64,000 nt of DNA. Origin: Pandoraea terrigena. GTDB lineage: Bacteria > Pseudomonadota > Gammaproteobacteria > Burkholderiales > Burkholderiaceae. Below the pieces are notes generated by a model. The model was not told the origin of the DNA. It saw only the letters and a program-made list of their open reading frames with translations, and did no database searches. The stretch's first letter is position 1, and every line of letters starts with the position of its first letter. This document shows, piece after piece, positions 42,883 to 50,760 of the stretch. The stretch lies in contig NZ_CABPRU010000015.1 in assembly GCF_902459705.1 (NCBI RefSeq), positions 1 to 64,000 on the forward strand. The letters run 5' to 3'. The position numbers and the translations under genes were made by a program.

Positions 42883-43681
42883 CGTGCTTCGCCAGGGCGA
42901 CCACGGCGCCGCCGTGCGCTCGCTTCAGACCGCACTCAACACCTTCGGTGCAGCCGTTTCCGCCGACGGCTGGTTCGGCCCCGCCACCACCAGCGCCGTC
43001 ATGGACGTGCAACAGCACTTCGGCCTGGTGGTGGACGGCATCGCCGGCGCGAAGACGCAACAGGCTCTGGCCTCCGGCGCTCGAGCACCGGGACATCTGA
43101 CCGCTGCCGACCTGGTTTCTGCGGCCGACAAGCTCGGCATCGAGCTGGCCGTCGTGCGCGCCGTGAACGAAGTGGAAAGCCTGGGCTGCGGCTTCCTGCC
43201 CGACGGTCGCCCGGTCATCCTCTTCGAGCGCCACATCATGTACCGCGAGGTCGGCACAGCCGGTCTCGACGCGCTGGCGCTGGCCGAGCGCTATCCCAAT
43301 CTCGTCAATCAGAAGCGCGGCGGCTATGTAGGCGGTGCTGGCGAGCACAAGCGCCTCGCAGACGCCAGCACGATCCACCGCCCGAGCGCGCTATCGTCCG
43401 CCAGTTGGGGGGCGTTCCAGATCATGGCGTACCACTGGAAGCGCCTGGGATACGAGAGCGTCGAGGCCTTTACCGACTTGATGCGCGCCGGGGAAGCCGC
43501 GCAGCTCGACGCCTTCGTGCGCTTCGTCCTGGAGGACCCTGCCCTTCTCAAAGCCATGAAGGGTAGGAAGTGGGCAACGGTTGCGGAGTTGTTCAACGGC
43601 AAGGACTTCGCCGCGAACCTCTATGACGTGAAGCTCGACCGCGCATACGACAAATACACCGCGCTGAAGGTGGCCGCATGA
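42866..43681 (+). CDS. Endolysin: peptidoglycan-binding plus N-acetylmuramidase domains
   Basis: A 271-aa lysin. Residues 5-70 are a PG_binding_1 domain (LRQGDHGAAVRSLQTALNTF, DGWFGPATTSAVMDVQQHFG). Residues 80-270 are an N-acetylmuramidase domain, with the catalytic-type Glu in AVNEVESLGCGF, VILFERHIMYRE, and SASWGAFQIMAYHWKRLGY. It degrades cell-wall glycan strands after holin release. No signal peptide is seen, so it is holin dependent. This two-domain form differs from P2 gpK, which is a single-domain lysozyme. Confidence 0.92.
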   Translation: MTTLANVLRQGDHGAAVRSLQTALNTFGAAVSADGWFGPATTSAVMDVQQHFGLVVDGIAGAKTQQALASGARAPGHLTAADLVSAADKLGIELAVVRAVNEVESLGCGFLPDGRPVILFERHIMYREVGTAGLDALALAERYPNLVNQKRGGYVGGAGEHKRLADASTIHRPSALSSASWGAFQIMAYHWKRLGYESVEAFTDLMRAGEAAQLDAFVRFVLEDPALLKAMKGRKWATVAELFNGKDFAANLYDVKLDRAYDKYTALKVAA

Positions 43682-43733
43682 CGCGCACTGCCTACCTCGA
43701 GATCTCCCCCCGTCAGACCGGCGAGTTCCTGAA

Positions 43734-44246
43734 ATGACGCCACTCGAGAAGATCGTCAGCGTGCTCCTTGCGCTCGCCGGCATCGCATTGCTGTTCGCGT
43801 TCCAGCAATTCCGCCTCGACGCGGCCGAGCAGCGCGCAGACAAGGCCGAGAAGGAAGCGAAACAGCTCGCGGCCGATCTGAACGACGCGCGCGAAAACCC
43901 TGTCGTGATTACGCAGTACGTCGACCGAGTGCGGGAGATCCGCGTCAAGGGCGACACCATCATCAAGAAGGTCCCCGTCTATGTCACTGACGAAGCTGAT
44001 GCCGCTTGCACCGTTCCTGCTGGCTTTGTGCGCCTGCACGATGCAGCCGCAGCCAACGCCACACCTGACGATCCCAGCGATACTGATGCGCGACCCTCCG
44101 GCGTTGCGCTCTCTGCCGTCGCCGAAACTGTCGCCGACAATTACACCGCCTGCCACGAACTCGCCGCCCGCTTCGACGCCCTGCGAGACAAACTGCGCCG
44201 AAGCCCATACGTGACCATCGAACCGGACGGGAGTACCGCGCCATGA
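43734..44246 (+). CDS. Rz-like inner-membrane spanin (LysB)
   Basis: A 170-aa i-spanin: one N-terminal membrane anchor (about residues 8-25, VSVLLALAGIALLFAFQ) followed by a periplasmic coiled coil (DAAEQRADKAEKEAKQLAAD) and a longer C-terminal part. It pairs with the lipoprotein encoded inside it in another frame to fuse the outer membrane at lysis. It ends 4 bp into gene R. Confidence 0.85.
   Translation: MTPLEKIVSVLLALAGIALLFAFQQFRLDAAEQRADKAEKEAKQLAADLNDARENPVVITQYVDRVREIRVKGDTIIKKVPVYVTDEADAACTVPAGFVRLHDAAAANATPDDPSDTDARPSGVALSAVAETVADNYTACHELAARFDALRDKLRRSPYVTIEPDGSTAP
43981..44214 (+). CDS. Rz1-like outer-membrane lipoprotein spanin (LysC), nested in Rz
   Basis: A 77-aa frame fully inside Rz in the +1 frame. 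It begins MSLTKLMPLAPFLLALCACT, a lipoprotein signal with a lipobox at L-C-A-C (Cys19), then a Pro-rich mature part typical of Rz1. It would anchor in the outer membrane and bind Rz. A nested Rz/Rz1 layout is well known, and the lipobox makes this more than a shadow frame. Confidence 0.82.
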   Translation: MSLTKLMPLAPFLLALCACTMQPQPTPHLTIPAILMRDPPALRSLPSPKLSPTITPPATNSPPASTPCETNCAEAHT

Positions 44247-44695
44247 TGAAGCCCAACGCGCTACGCGCTGCCCTGGTCGAAAACAACGCCTACCTGCAGC
44301 AGAATCCCGACCGCCTGCACGTCTTTGTTGACCACGGTCGAATCGAGGCTAGCAGCGAGAAAGGCCGGATTGGTTCTAAGGGCGGCTCGTTCCGCTATCG
44401 ATACACGCTCAATCTCATCGTCACCGATTACCCGGAGGATTCGACCACCCTCATCATCCCCATCATTGCCTGGGCGCGAGACTGGCAGCCCGATCTGCTC
44501 GCGAACCCCGACCGGCAGCGCGATGGCATCAAGTTCGAAGTCGACGTCCTTAAGACGGGCACGGCCGACGTCTCCATCGAGATCCAACTCACCGAGGCTG
44601 TCGACGTGCAGTATGTCGAGGGAAAGCCCGTGGCCGCATATCGTCAGGAGCCTATGCTCAGTGACGAAATCCGCGCATTCCTCGGGGCCGACTGA
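44243..44695 (+). CDS. R: Tail completion protein (P2 gpR)
   Basis: A 150-aa tail completion protein: MKPNALRAALVENNAYLQQN, PDRLHVFVDHGRIEASSEKG, then FRYRYTLNLIVTDYPEDSTT and IIAWARDWQPDLLANPDRQ. It overlaps Rz by 4 bp and shares a base with S, so R and S are coupled. Confidence 0.93.
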   Translation: MMKPNALRAALVENNAYLQQNPDRLHVFVDHGRIEASSEKGRIGSKGGSFRYRYTLNLIVTDYPEDSTTLIIPIIAWARDWQPDLLANPDRQRDGIKFEVDVLKTGTADVSIEIQLTEAVDVQYVEGKPVAAYRQEPMLSDEIRAFLGAD

Positions 44696-45144
44696 TGGCA
44701 GGAGACATTCGCGAACTGGATGCGTGGGCGGTAGGACTGCTCAATTCTCTCAGCCCTTCCGGGCGCCGCGTGCTCGCCAGGCAGATCGCCGGTGAGCTGC
44801 GGCGCGAACAACAAGCGCGCATTTCTGCCCAGACGAACCCCGATGGCACGCCTTACGAGCCGCGCAAGCCGCAAATGCGGGGAAAGGCCGGCCGCATACG
44901 CCGGAAGATGTTTTCCAAGTTGCGCACGACTCGATACCTCAAGATCGACGCGACGGCCGACAGCGCCGTTGTGGCATTCACCGGGCAAGTGCAGCGCATC
45001 GCTCGCGTGCATCACTTCGGTTTGCGCGACCGCGTCGAGCGCAACGGCCCGACCGTGAAATATGAGGCCCGCGAACTGCTCGGCATCACCGACCGTGACC
45101 AGGAGACTGTCGCGGATCTCATCATCAAGCACGTCGCCCGGTAA
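44695..45144 (+). CDS. S: Tail completion protein (P2 gpS, virion morphogenesis)
   Basis: A 149-aa member of the phage virion morphogenesis family: LSPSGRRVLARQIAGELRRE, QQARISAQTNPDGTPYEPRK, KLRTTRYLKIDATADSAVVA, RIARVHHFGLRDRVERNG. It ends the O-to-S late operon immediately before the PV palindrome. Confidence 0.93.
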   Translation: MAGDIRELDAWAVGLLNSLSPSGRRVLARQIAGELRREQQARISAQTNPDGTPYEPRKPQMRGKAGRIRRKMFSKLRTTRYLKIDATADSAVVAFTGQVQRIARVHHFGLRDRVERNGPTVKYEARELLGITDRDQETVADLIIKHVAR

Positions 45145-45145
45145 C

Positions 45146-45172
45146 GTGTTGTAAGCGCGAACGCCACAACAG
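45146..45172 (+). promoter_or_regulatory. Late-promoter palindrome PV (TGTTGT-N13-ACAACA)
   Basis: TGTTGT-aagcgcgaacgcc-ACAACA at 45147-45171, between S and V, the position of P2 promoter PV. The centre is 56 bp before the V start. A CGCGCGCG patch followed by GCATCCTGC comes downstream, resembling the layout at the other copies. Confidence 0.75.
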
Positions 45173-45214
45173 CAACGGCGTGACCGTCTCCCGCGCGCGC
45201 GGCATCCTGCTCTC

Positions 45215-45850
45215 ATGGATGCCGACCACAACCGACTCATCGCTACTCTGATCGCCACGGGCACCGTGGCCGAGATTACCTATCGCCCGCTGCGCGTGCG
45301 GGTGCTCATTGGGCAACGCGTGACCGATTGGCTCCCGTGTATTCAGCCCGCCGCCGGAAAGGTGCGCATCTGGTCGCCGCTTTCCTTGGACGAGCAGGTG
45401 ACTGTGTTCGCGCCGAGCGGAGATTTGGGCAACGGCATCGTGCTGCGCGGATTACCGTCAGATGCCATTCCCTCCCCGTCCGACAACCCCGACGAGTTCG
45501 TGATCGACTTCCCGGACGGCGCGCGCGTCTTTTACAACCATGCCACCGGTGCTCTCAGCGCCACGGGCCTCAAGACGGCGAACGTGGAAGGCAGCGAATC
45601 GGCGACCGTCGACTTCCCAAAGGCCAATTTCACTGGCGACGTACATGTGGGCGGGACGCTGACCGTCGAGAAGTTGTTGACCTACAACGGCGGCATGTCG
45701 GGCCGGAGTGGCGAAGGCGGTAAGACCGTCATCAAGGGAGACATCACGCACGAAGGCGGCAAGCTGTCATCGAACGGCGTCGTCGTGGATGACCACGATC
45801 ACGGCGGCGTCCAACGAGGCGGCGAAAACACGGACGGCCCGAACAAATGA
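45215..45850 (+). CDS. V: Baseplate assembly / spike protein (P2 gpV)
   Basis: A 211-aa baseplate spike. The N-terminal OB-fold part reads GTVAEITYRPLRVRVLIGQR, VTDWLPCIQPAAGKVRIWSP; the C-terminal beta-prism part includes VHVGGTLTVEKLLTYNGGMS and the metal-binding tip VVVDDHDHGG. It pierces the host outer membrane. First gene of the tail-fibre operon; its stop overlaps W by 4 bp. Confidence 0.94.
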   Translation: MDADHNRLIATLIATGTVAEITYRPLRVRVLIGQRVTDWLPCIQPAAGKVRIWSPLSLDEQVTVFAPSGDLGNGIVLRGLPSDAIPSPSDNPDEFVIDFPDGARVFYNHATGALSATGLKTANVEGSESATVDFPKANFTGDVHVGGTLTVEKLLTYNGGMSGRSGEGGKTVIKGDITHEGGKLSSNGVVVDDHDHGGVQRGGENTDGPNK

Positions 45851-46218
45851 ACTACCTCGGCATAAACAAAGTCGACGGCTCGAATGTGAGCGACCTGGAG
45901 CACATCAAGCAATCCGTGTCGGACATCCTGACGACGCCCGTCGGCACGCGCGTCATGCGCCGCGAGTACGGCTCCCTTGTGCCCGAGCTGATCGACCAGC
46001 CGAGCAATGACTACACCCGCATGCTGATTCAAGCCGCGTGTGTCCTGGCGATTACGCGCTGGGAGCCGCGCCTGTCACTCACGCGTCTGACGTTCAACGT
46101 GGGCACTGGCGAGGACATTGGTAAGAGCATCGTGGATTTCGAGGCGGATCGCATCGACGGCGGACGGGACTCGTCGCCGGTGTCCGCAAGCGTGGCTTTG
46201 GGCCGAGGTGCCGCATGA
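45847..46218 (+). CDS. W: Baseplate wedge protein (P2 gpW, gp25-like)
   Basis: A 123-aa gp25-family wedge component: HIKQSVSDILTTPVGTRVMR, REYGSLVPELIDQPSND and the C-terminal RLTFNVGTGEDIGKSIVDFE. Overlaps both V and J by 4 bp (ATGA). Confidence 0.94.
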   Translation: MNYLGINKVDGSNVSDLEHIKQSVSDILTTPVGTRVMRREYGSLVPELIDQPSNDYTRMLIQAACVLAITRWEPRLSLTRLTFNVGTGEDIGKSIVDFEADRIDGGRDSSPVSASVALGRGAA

Positions 46219-47171
46219 GTGCACTTGTCGATTTCTCGAAACTGCCCGCACCAGACGTTGTCGAGCCGCTCGACTTCGAGACGATCCTTACTGCTCGAAA
46301 GGTCAGCCTGCTCGAACTGCTGCCCGAAGACATGCGTGCAGCCGTGGCCGCGACGCTTGAGCTCGAGTCTGAAATGCTGACCAAGCAGCTGCAGGAAAAT
46401 AGCTATCGAGAAACAGGGTGGCGCCAGCGCGTGAACGAAGCGGCCGTGGCCATCATGCTGCCCTACGCAAAGGGCAAAGACCTGGACAACTTGGTCGCCT
46501 TCTTCGAAGTTGAGCGACTGACCATTGTTCCGGCAGATCCCGACGCCAATCCGCCTGTCGAAGCAGTAATGGAAGACGACGACGCGCTGCTCGAGCGCGC
46601 GCAAAACGCTTATGAAGGTCTGTCGATCGCTGGGCCGACGAAGGCGTATGAGTTCCATTCGCGCTCCGCTGACGGCCGCGTGGCCGACGCGTCCTGCGTC
46701 AGCCCTGACCCCTGCGACATCCTGATTACGGCGCTTGGCGCAGCCGACAACGGCACCGTTCCCGAGGAAGCGCTGGCCGCCATCCGAGCAAAACTCAGTG
46801 ACGAGGATATACGCCCTGTCGGCGACCGCGTTACGGTGCAAGCCGCGAAAGTCGTCCTGTATGAGATCGACGCGGATTTGATCGTCCCAGACTCCAGCCC
46901 GGAAAAGTCCCTACTGCTCCCCGCCGCAATGGACAACGCAAAGGCGTATGCAAAGGCGCGGCGCCGCCTGGGCCAGAGCATCTATCGCGCGAAGATCGAC
47001 GCGGCGTTGGGGGTTGAAGGCGTCGATAACGTCGAAATCGTCTCGCCACCCGCCAACATCGCCCGCAGCAAGGAAGAGGCTGCCATCTGCACGCGGATCA
47101 CGCTGCGGTTGAACCAGGAAGACGGCACGCTGCTGGGCTCGGTCACATCGGAACTCGTGGCAGCACAATGA
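46215..47171 (+). CDS. J: Baseplate wedge protein (P2 gpJ)
   Basis: A 318-aa baseplate J family protein: VVEPLDFETILTARKVSLLE, KQLQENSYRETGWRQRVNEA, DLDNLVAFFEVERLTIVP, FHSRSADGRVADASCVSP and the C-terminal region with SIYRAKIDAALGVEGVDNV. It connects wedge and tail-fibre parts. Overlaps W and I by 4 bp. Confidence 0.94.
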   Translation: MSALVDFSKLPAPDVVEPLDFETILTARKVSLLELLPEDMRAAVAATLELESEMLTKQLQENSYRETGWRQRVNEAAVAIMLPYAKGKDLDNLVAFFEVERLTIVPADPDANPPVEAVMEDDDALLERAQNAYEGLSIAGPTKAYEFHSRSADGRVADASCVSPDPCDILITALGAADNGTVPEEALAAIRAKLSDEDIRPVGDRVTVQAAKVVLYEIDADLIVPDSSPEKSLLLPAAMDNAKAYAKARRRLGQSIYRAKIDAALGVEGVDNVEIVSPPANIARSKEEAAICTRITLRLNQEDGTLLGSVTSELVAAQ

Positions 47172-47782
47172 AGAATTCACTGCTCCCCCCCAACGCCACC
47201 GTGCTCGAGCGCGCGGTAGCGGTCGCGCTCGCCGACATCGAGCGCGTGCCGGTGCCGCTGCGCGACCTGTGGAACCTGCGCACCTGCCCGGTCGCCTTGC
47301 TGCCCATCCTGGCGTGGACAGTGTCCGTTGACCCTTGGGACGACGCCTGGTCGGAGTCGACCAAGCGCGACGTCATCCGTAAGAGCTTCTGGCTACATAA
47401 GCGCAAGGGCACCATCACCGCCCTGCGCCGCGCCGTCGAGCCGTTGGGCTACCTCATCGAAGTCATCGAATGGTGGCAAGAAAAGCCCGTCGGGCGGCGT
47501 GGCACGTTTCACCTGCGCATCGGAGTGCTCGACACCGGCATCACCGACGAGATGTTCAACGAGCTGGTGCGCGTTATCGATGACGTGAAGCCCGCCAGCC
47601 GGCACCTCACGGGATTGAACATTAGCCTCGAGATTCGAGGCCCCCAATACACCGGCGCCGCCACCTACTACGGCGAAGAACTCACGGTCTATCCGTACAC
47701 CCCGGAAACCGTCACCGTCGGCGGACCGGCCTACATCGGCGCCGCACTCCACTTCGTTGAAACCCTGACCGTCTACCCATGA
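47168..47782 (+). CDS. I: Tail protein I (P2 gpI)
   Basis: A 204-aa tail protein that links baseplate and fibre: VLERAVAVALADIERVPVPL, NLRTCPVALLPILAWTVSVD, FWLHKRKGTITALRRAVEPL and HLTGLNISLEIRG. The last about 45 residues contain two copies of a short unit, YTGAATYYGEELTVYP and YIGAALHFVETLTVYP. Coupled to J and H by 4-bp overlaps. Confidence 0.92.
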   Translation: MKNSLLPPNATVLERAVAVALADIERVPVPLRDLWNLRTCPVALLPILAWTVSVDPWDDAWSESTKRDVIRKSFWLHKRKGTITALRRAVEPLGYLIEVIEWWQEKPVGRRGTFHLRIGVLDTGITDEMFNELVRVIDDVKPASRHLTGLNISLEIRGPQYTGAATYYGEELTVYPYTPETVTVGGPAYIGAALHFVETLTVYP

Positions 47783-49395
47783 GCGCGACCTACTTCACCA
47801 CTCCCACCGATCTGGGAAACATCAAAGACGCCAACGCAAAGGCCCTCGGGCTTCCCCGCCGATACACCGCGCTCGCCATTGGTGACGGTGGTGGCGATAA
47901 CGCACCCGTGCCCACGCCGAAGCCGAGTCAGAAAGCCCTGCTCGGCGAGTGGCGTCGCGCAGCGCTCAACACCCTCGAGGTCGACCCCAAAAACCCGTCT
48001 CAGCTCATCGCTGAGCAGGTCATCCCCGAGAACGAGGGCGGCAAGTGGATTCGTGAAATGGGACTCTACGACGAAGACGGCGATCTCTGCTACGTGTGCA
48101 ATGCGCCACCGACCTACAAGCCCCTGTTGGCCGAAGGCTCAGGCAAGACGCAATCCGTGCGGATGGTCATCATCAACGCGAGCGGCGTTACCGTCGAGCT
48201 GAAGATCGACCCGAGTTTGATACTCGCAACACGCGAATATGCAGACAAGTCCGTCACTGCTGCGATGAAGGCGCACAACGACGCGGACGATCCACACCCG
48301 CAATACGCGAAGAAGGCCAAGTCGCTGGCCGGGTACGGCATCGAGGACGCCTACAAGAAGGCCGAGAGCGACGCCCGGTTTGCCAAGGTCACCGGGGACA
48401 AAGACACACCATTTTCGGTAAAGCGCGCCGAAGACGACACGAGCGCTGTTCCTCTCGGCCAGCTCCAGGCGGTGACGGGAACGACCGGCGCTTCCTCGTG
48501 GCGTAATCGCCTCATCAACAGCGCCGCGCAGGTAGCGATCCAGACTACCGTGCCCGCGCTTTCGAGCACTCCGCAATACGGCCCGGTTGAGATGATCGCC
48601 GCATGGGCATCGGGCGGCGCGATCACGGCCGGAACACTGATCCAAGACACCGTGTCGCCAGTGGGCCGAACCGGCCACGCCGTCAAACTTGCGGGCTGCA
48701 CGCTGACAGGTGCTGGTGTCCTCTCCTGGCGCTACCGTATGGAAGCCGCCGAGGCACTCAAACTCAAGAACGTGACGGCGGCATTCCAGATCGCTGTGCG
48801 CCACGACATCGGCTCACCTGCCAACTACACCGTGTCACTTCGCAAGCCGACCAACACGGCCGATGATTTCACGGAGATTACGCTCATCGCGACGAGTCAA
48901 GTCGTGTCGGTTGCTTCTGGCGTCGCCGTACAACTCACCCCCTGGCAAGACGGCGTTGCACTAGGCGATTGCGCCAAAGGCCTGGAGATCGAGGTACAGG
49001 TCACATGCGGTGCTGTAACGGCTAAAAACTTCTGGTGGACCGAGTGGCAACTTGAAGAAGGGACCGTTGCTACGCCAGTAGAACGCAGACCCATTCACAT
49101 CGAAATGGCCGCATGTCAGCGCTATGCCTGCCTCATCCCAATGAACATGCTCTATGGATACGGTTGGGCAGGCTCAGCAGGGGCACCGACGGGGACGTTC
49201 GGCTGCGATTTTCCTGTCGACATGCGAGTGATGCCCACTGCCTCAGCGATTTCTTGGTCCTTGGTGCAGGCGAGCACACCGGTGCAGATCTCAGGTTCTC
49301 GGCGCGGCATCAGATATTCGATGAGTGGGACCGTGACGCAAGGCGAGGCGCGGGCCACAAATTCGAACGACATCCTATTATCAGCAAGGCTTTGA
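47779..49395 (+). CDS. H: Tail fibre protein (P2 gpH)
   Basis: A 538-aa receptor-binding tail fibre. The N-terminal phage_tail_fib domain (about 1-160: YFTTPTDLGNIKDANAKALG, GGKWIREMGLYDEDGDLCYV) attaches to the baseplate. A short repeat-like stretch follows (NDADDPHPQYAKKAKSLAGY). The C-terminal part (about 230-538) is a beta-rich adhesion region with no close P2 match, as expected for a host-range module. The small assembly-type gene follows after 2 bp. Confidence 0.9.
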   Translation: MSATYFTTPTDLGNIKDANAKALGLPRRYTALAIGDGGGDNAPVPTPKPSQKALLGEWRRAALNTLEVDPKNPSQLIAEQVIPENEGGKWIREMGLYDEDGDLCYVCNAPPTYKPLLAEGSGKTQSVRMVIINASGVTVELKIDPSLILATREYADKSVTAAMKAHNDADDPHPQYAKKAKSLAGYGIEDAYKKAESDARFAKVTGDKDTPFSVKRAEDDTSAVPLGQLQAVTGTTGASSWRNRLINSAAQVAIQTTVPALSSTPQYGPVEMIAAWASGGAITAGTLIQDTVSPVGRTGHAVKLAGCTLTGAGVLSWRYRMEAAEALKLKNVTAAFQIAVRHDIGSPANYTVSLRKPTNTADDFTEITLIATSQVVSVASGVAVQLTPWQDGVALGDCAKGLEIEVQVTCGAVTAKNFWWTEWQLEEGTVATPVERRPIHIEMAACQRYACLIPMNMLYGYGWAGSAGAPTGTFGCDFPVDMRVMPTASAISWSLVQASTPVQISGSRRGIRYSMSGTVTQGEARATNSNDILLSARL

Positions 49396-49397
49396 CC

Positions 49398-49562
49398 ATG
49401 TACCGACTCTACATTACCGAGGGATTCGTTACGCGCATCTCCGACGGTGCAACGATTCCGATGGCCGATGGAAACATCGATTACGAGGCGTACAAACGGT
49501 GGATCTCCCAAGGGAACATCCCCCAAGAAGCGCCGAAGGATTCGCAGCTCGCCGACCTGTAA
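49398..49562 (+). CDS. Short tail-fibre-associated protein
   Basis: A 54-aa protein, MYRLYITEGFVTRISDGATI, followed by PMADGNIDYEAYKRWISQGN and PQEAP. The pattern (I-P-x-D-x-x-N-x-DY-x-x-Y-x-x-W-x-x-x-GN-x-P-x-P) is common in small proteins or C-terminal tails encoded just after tail fibres of Burkholderiales phages. It replaces the longer P2 gpG chaperone. Whether it helps fibre folding is unknown. Confidence 0.75.
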   Translation: MYRLYITEGFVTRISDGATIPMADGNIDYEAYKRWISQGNIPQEAPKDSQLADL

Positions 49563-49698
49563 AGGCTCGTCGATTGAGAGAAAAGACGCGGCGACGTGCC
49601 TGGTGCGCTAACACCAGACACGTCCCGCCCTCGCAGAGCATGCCTGCAAGTTTGGCAAGGCCGCGCCACCTGTCGACAGGCCGCGTAACCTTACCATA

Positions 49699-49710
49699 GT
49701 GCAAGGCTAA
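49699..49710 (+). promoter_or_regulatory. GTGCAAGGCTAA element before com
   Basis: A 12-bp sequence that also occurs, with T for C, at 33680-33691 and 59196-59207, each just behind a possible -10 element (here TACCAT). At this copy AAGG also serves as the ribosome site of com, 9 bp from its ATG. Confidence 0.4.
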
Positions 49711-49714
49711 AAAC

Positions 49715-49906
49715 ATGCAGGAAATCCGCTGCGGTTCGTGCAACCGTAAGCTCGGAGAAGGCGAGTACGTGCGCCTCTCCATCAAATGTGCCCGTTGCGG
49801 CACACTCAACTTTCTGAGGGCCGAGAGCCCCATACCAGCGCGCCACCGAGCGTCGGATATGAGGAAACTCTCACATGAGCAACAAAGCCCCCCAGCGCGT
49901 GGCTGA
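49715..49906 (+). CDS. com: Com-family zinc-finger translational regulator
   Basis: A 63-aa protein with two CxxC knuckles, IRCGSCNRKLGEGEYVRLSI and KCARCGTLNF, matching phage Mu Com. Mu Com binds the mom mRNA and opens its translation start. Here com overlaps the downstream methyltransferase by 32 bp, so the same control is likely. A possible GAGAG (49823-49827) / CTCTC (49868-49872) pairing spans the methyltransferase ribosome site, consistent with a leader that Com would remodel. Located between tail fibre and sheath genes, the P2 Z/fun cargo site. Confidence 0.88.
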   Translation: MQEIRCGSCNRKLGEGEYVRLSIKCARCGTLNFLRAESPIPARHRASDMRKLSHEQQSPPARG

Positions 49907-50636
49907 TTTTCAGAACCGCATCTTCCGCGAGGATGCCTTAAGCGTCGTCCGTCGGCTGCCCGACCAGTCCATCGACCTGGTCTTCACCGATCCCCCCTAC
50001 TCGTCCGGCGGGCTGCACAGCAGCTCGCGGGCACGCCCGCCCAGCGAGAAGTACATCAACAGCTCAGCCGGCACCTACCCGGACTTCTCTCACGACAATA
50101 AGGACCAGCGTTCATGGACGTTCTGGTGCATGACCTGGCTGGCCGAAGCGTTCCGCGTCACCAAGCCCGGCGGGTATCTGGTGTGCTTTGTCGACTGGCG
50201 CCAACTGCCGAGTCTGACCGACGCCGTCCAGGGCGCCGGCTTCATCTGGCACGGCGTGGCTGTGTGGGACAAGACGCCAGGGTGTGCGCGCCCTCGTCGT
50301 GGTGGCTTCTCGGCACAAGCCGAATATATGGTCTGGGCATCGCGCGGCAGTTTGCCCAAGGATTCCAGCACCTTTTTGCCTGGCGTCTTCAATGAGCGCG
50401 TCCCCCGTCCGAAACAGCACCTCACGCAGAAGCCCGACGAATTGGCCCGCCAGGTCGTCCGGCTCGTTCCTCCCGGCTCCACCGTACTAGACCCGTTCGC
50501 GGGCAGTGGCACGTTCCTGAAAGCGGCAAGCGACGCGGGACATCTCTGGATTGGCTGCGAACTGGAACCGGCCTATGCGGACATTGCTGAGACTCGACTG
50601 CGTTTGCACATCCCAGCCGAAAGCAACGAAATCTGA
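49875..50636 (+). CDS. DNA methyltransferase (N6-adenine/N4-cytosine, beta type)
   Basis: A 253-aa SAM-dependent DNA methyltransferase. The catalytic DPPY motif is at residues 39-42 (VFTDPPYSSGG), and the SAM-binding DPFAGSG at 206-212. This order (IV before I) marks the beta class. It contains KPGGYLVCFVDW and QKPDELARQVV. No restriction enzyme is next to it, so it is an orphan phage enzyme, probably protecting phage DNA against host restriction. Translation is probably controlled by Com, whose gene overlaps its start. Confidence 0.9.
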   Translation: MSNKAPQRVADFQNRIFREDALSVVRRLPDQSIDLVFTDPPYSSGGLHSSSRARPPSEKYINSSAGTYPDFSHDNKDQRSWTFWCMTWLAEAFRVTKPGGYLVCFVDWRQLPSLTDAVQGAGFIWHGVAVWDKTPGCARPRRGGFSAQAEYMVWASRGSLPKDSSTFLPGVFNERVPRPKQHLTQKPDELARQVVRLVPPGSTVLDPFAGSGTFLKAASDAGHLWIGCELEPAYADIAETRLRLHIPAESNEI

Positions 50637-50662
50637 CGCGAAATTGCAAGGGGTGTCGTGTT

Positions 50663-50689
50663 GTGTTGTGGCCGGACACAGCACAACAC
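50663..50689 (+). promoter_or_regulatory. Late-promoter palindrome PF (GTGTTGT-N13-ACAACAC)
   Basis: GTGTTGT-ggccggacacagc-ACAACAC between the methyltransferase and FI, the position of P2 promoter PF. Centre 85 bp before the FI start. The dyad is embedded in a longer hairpin (GGGGTGT about 50650 / ACACCCC about 50692), so it might also act as a transcript end for the cassette upstream. Confidence 0.75.
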
Positions 50690-50760
50690 CCCACGCGTGT
50701 GTCTCGCGCGAGCGCGAGTGATCCTACCGGCAGGCTTTCCAACACCTCCGGAGGATCTGA

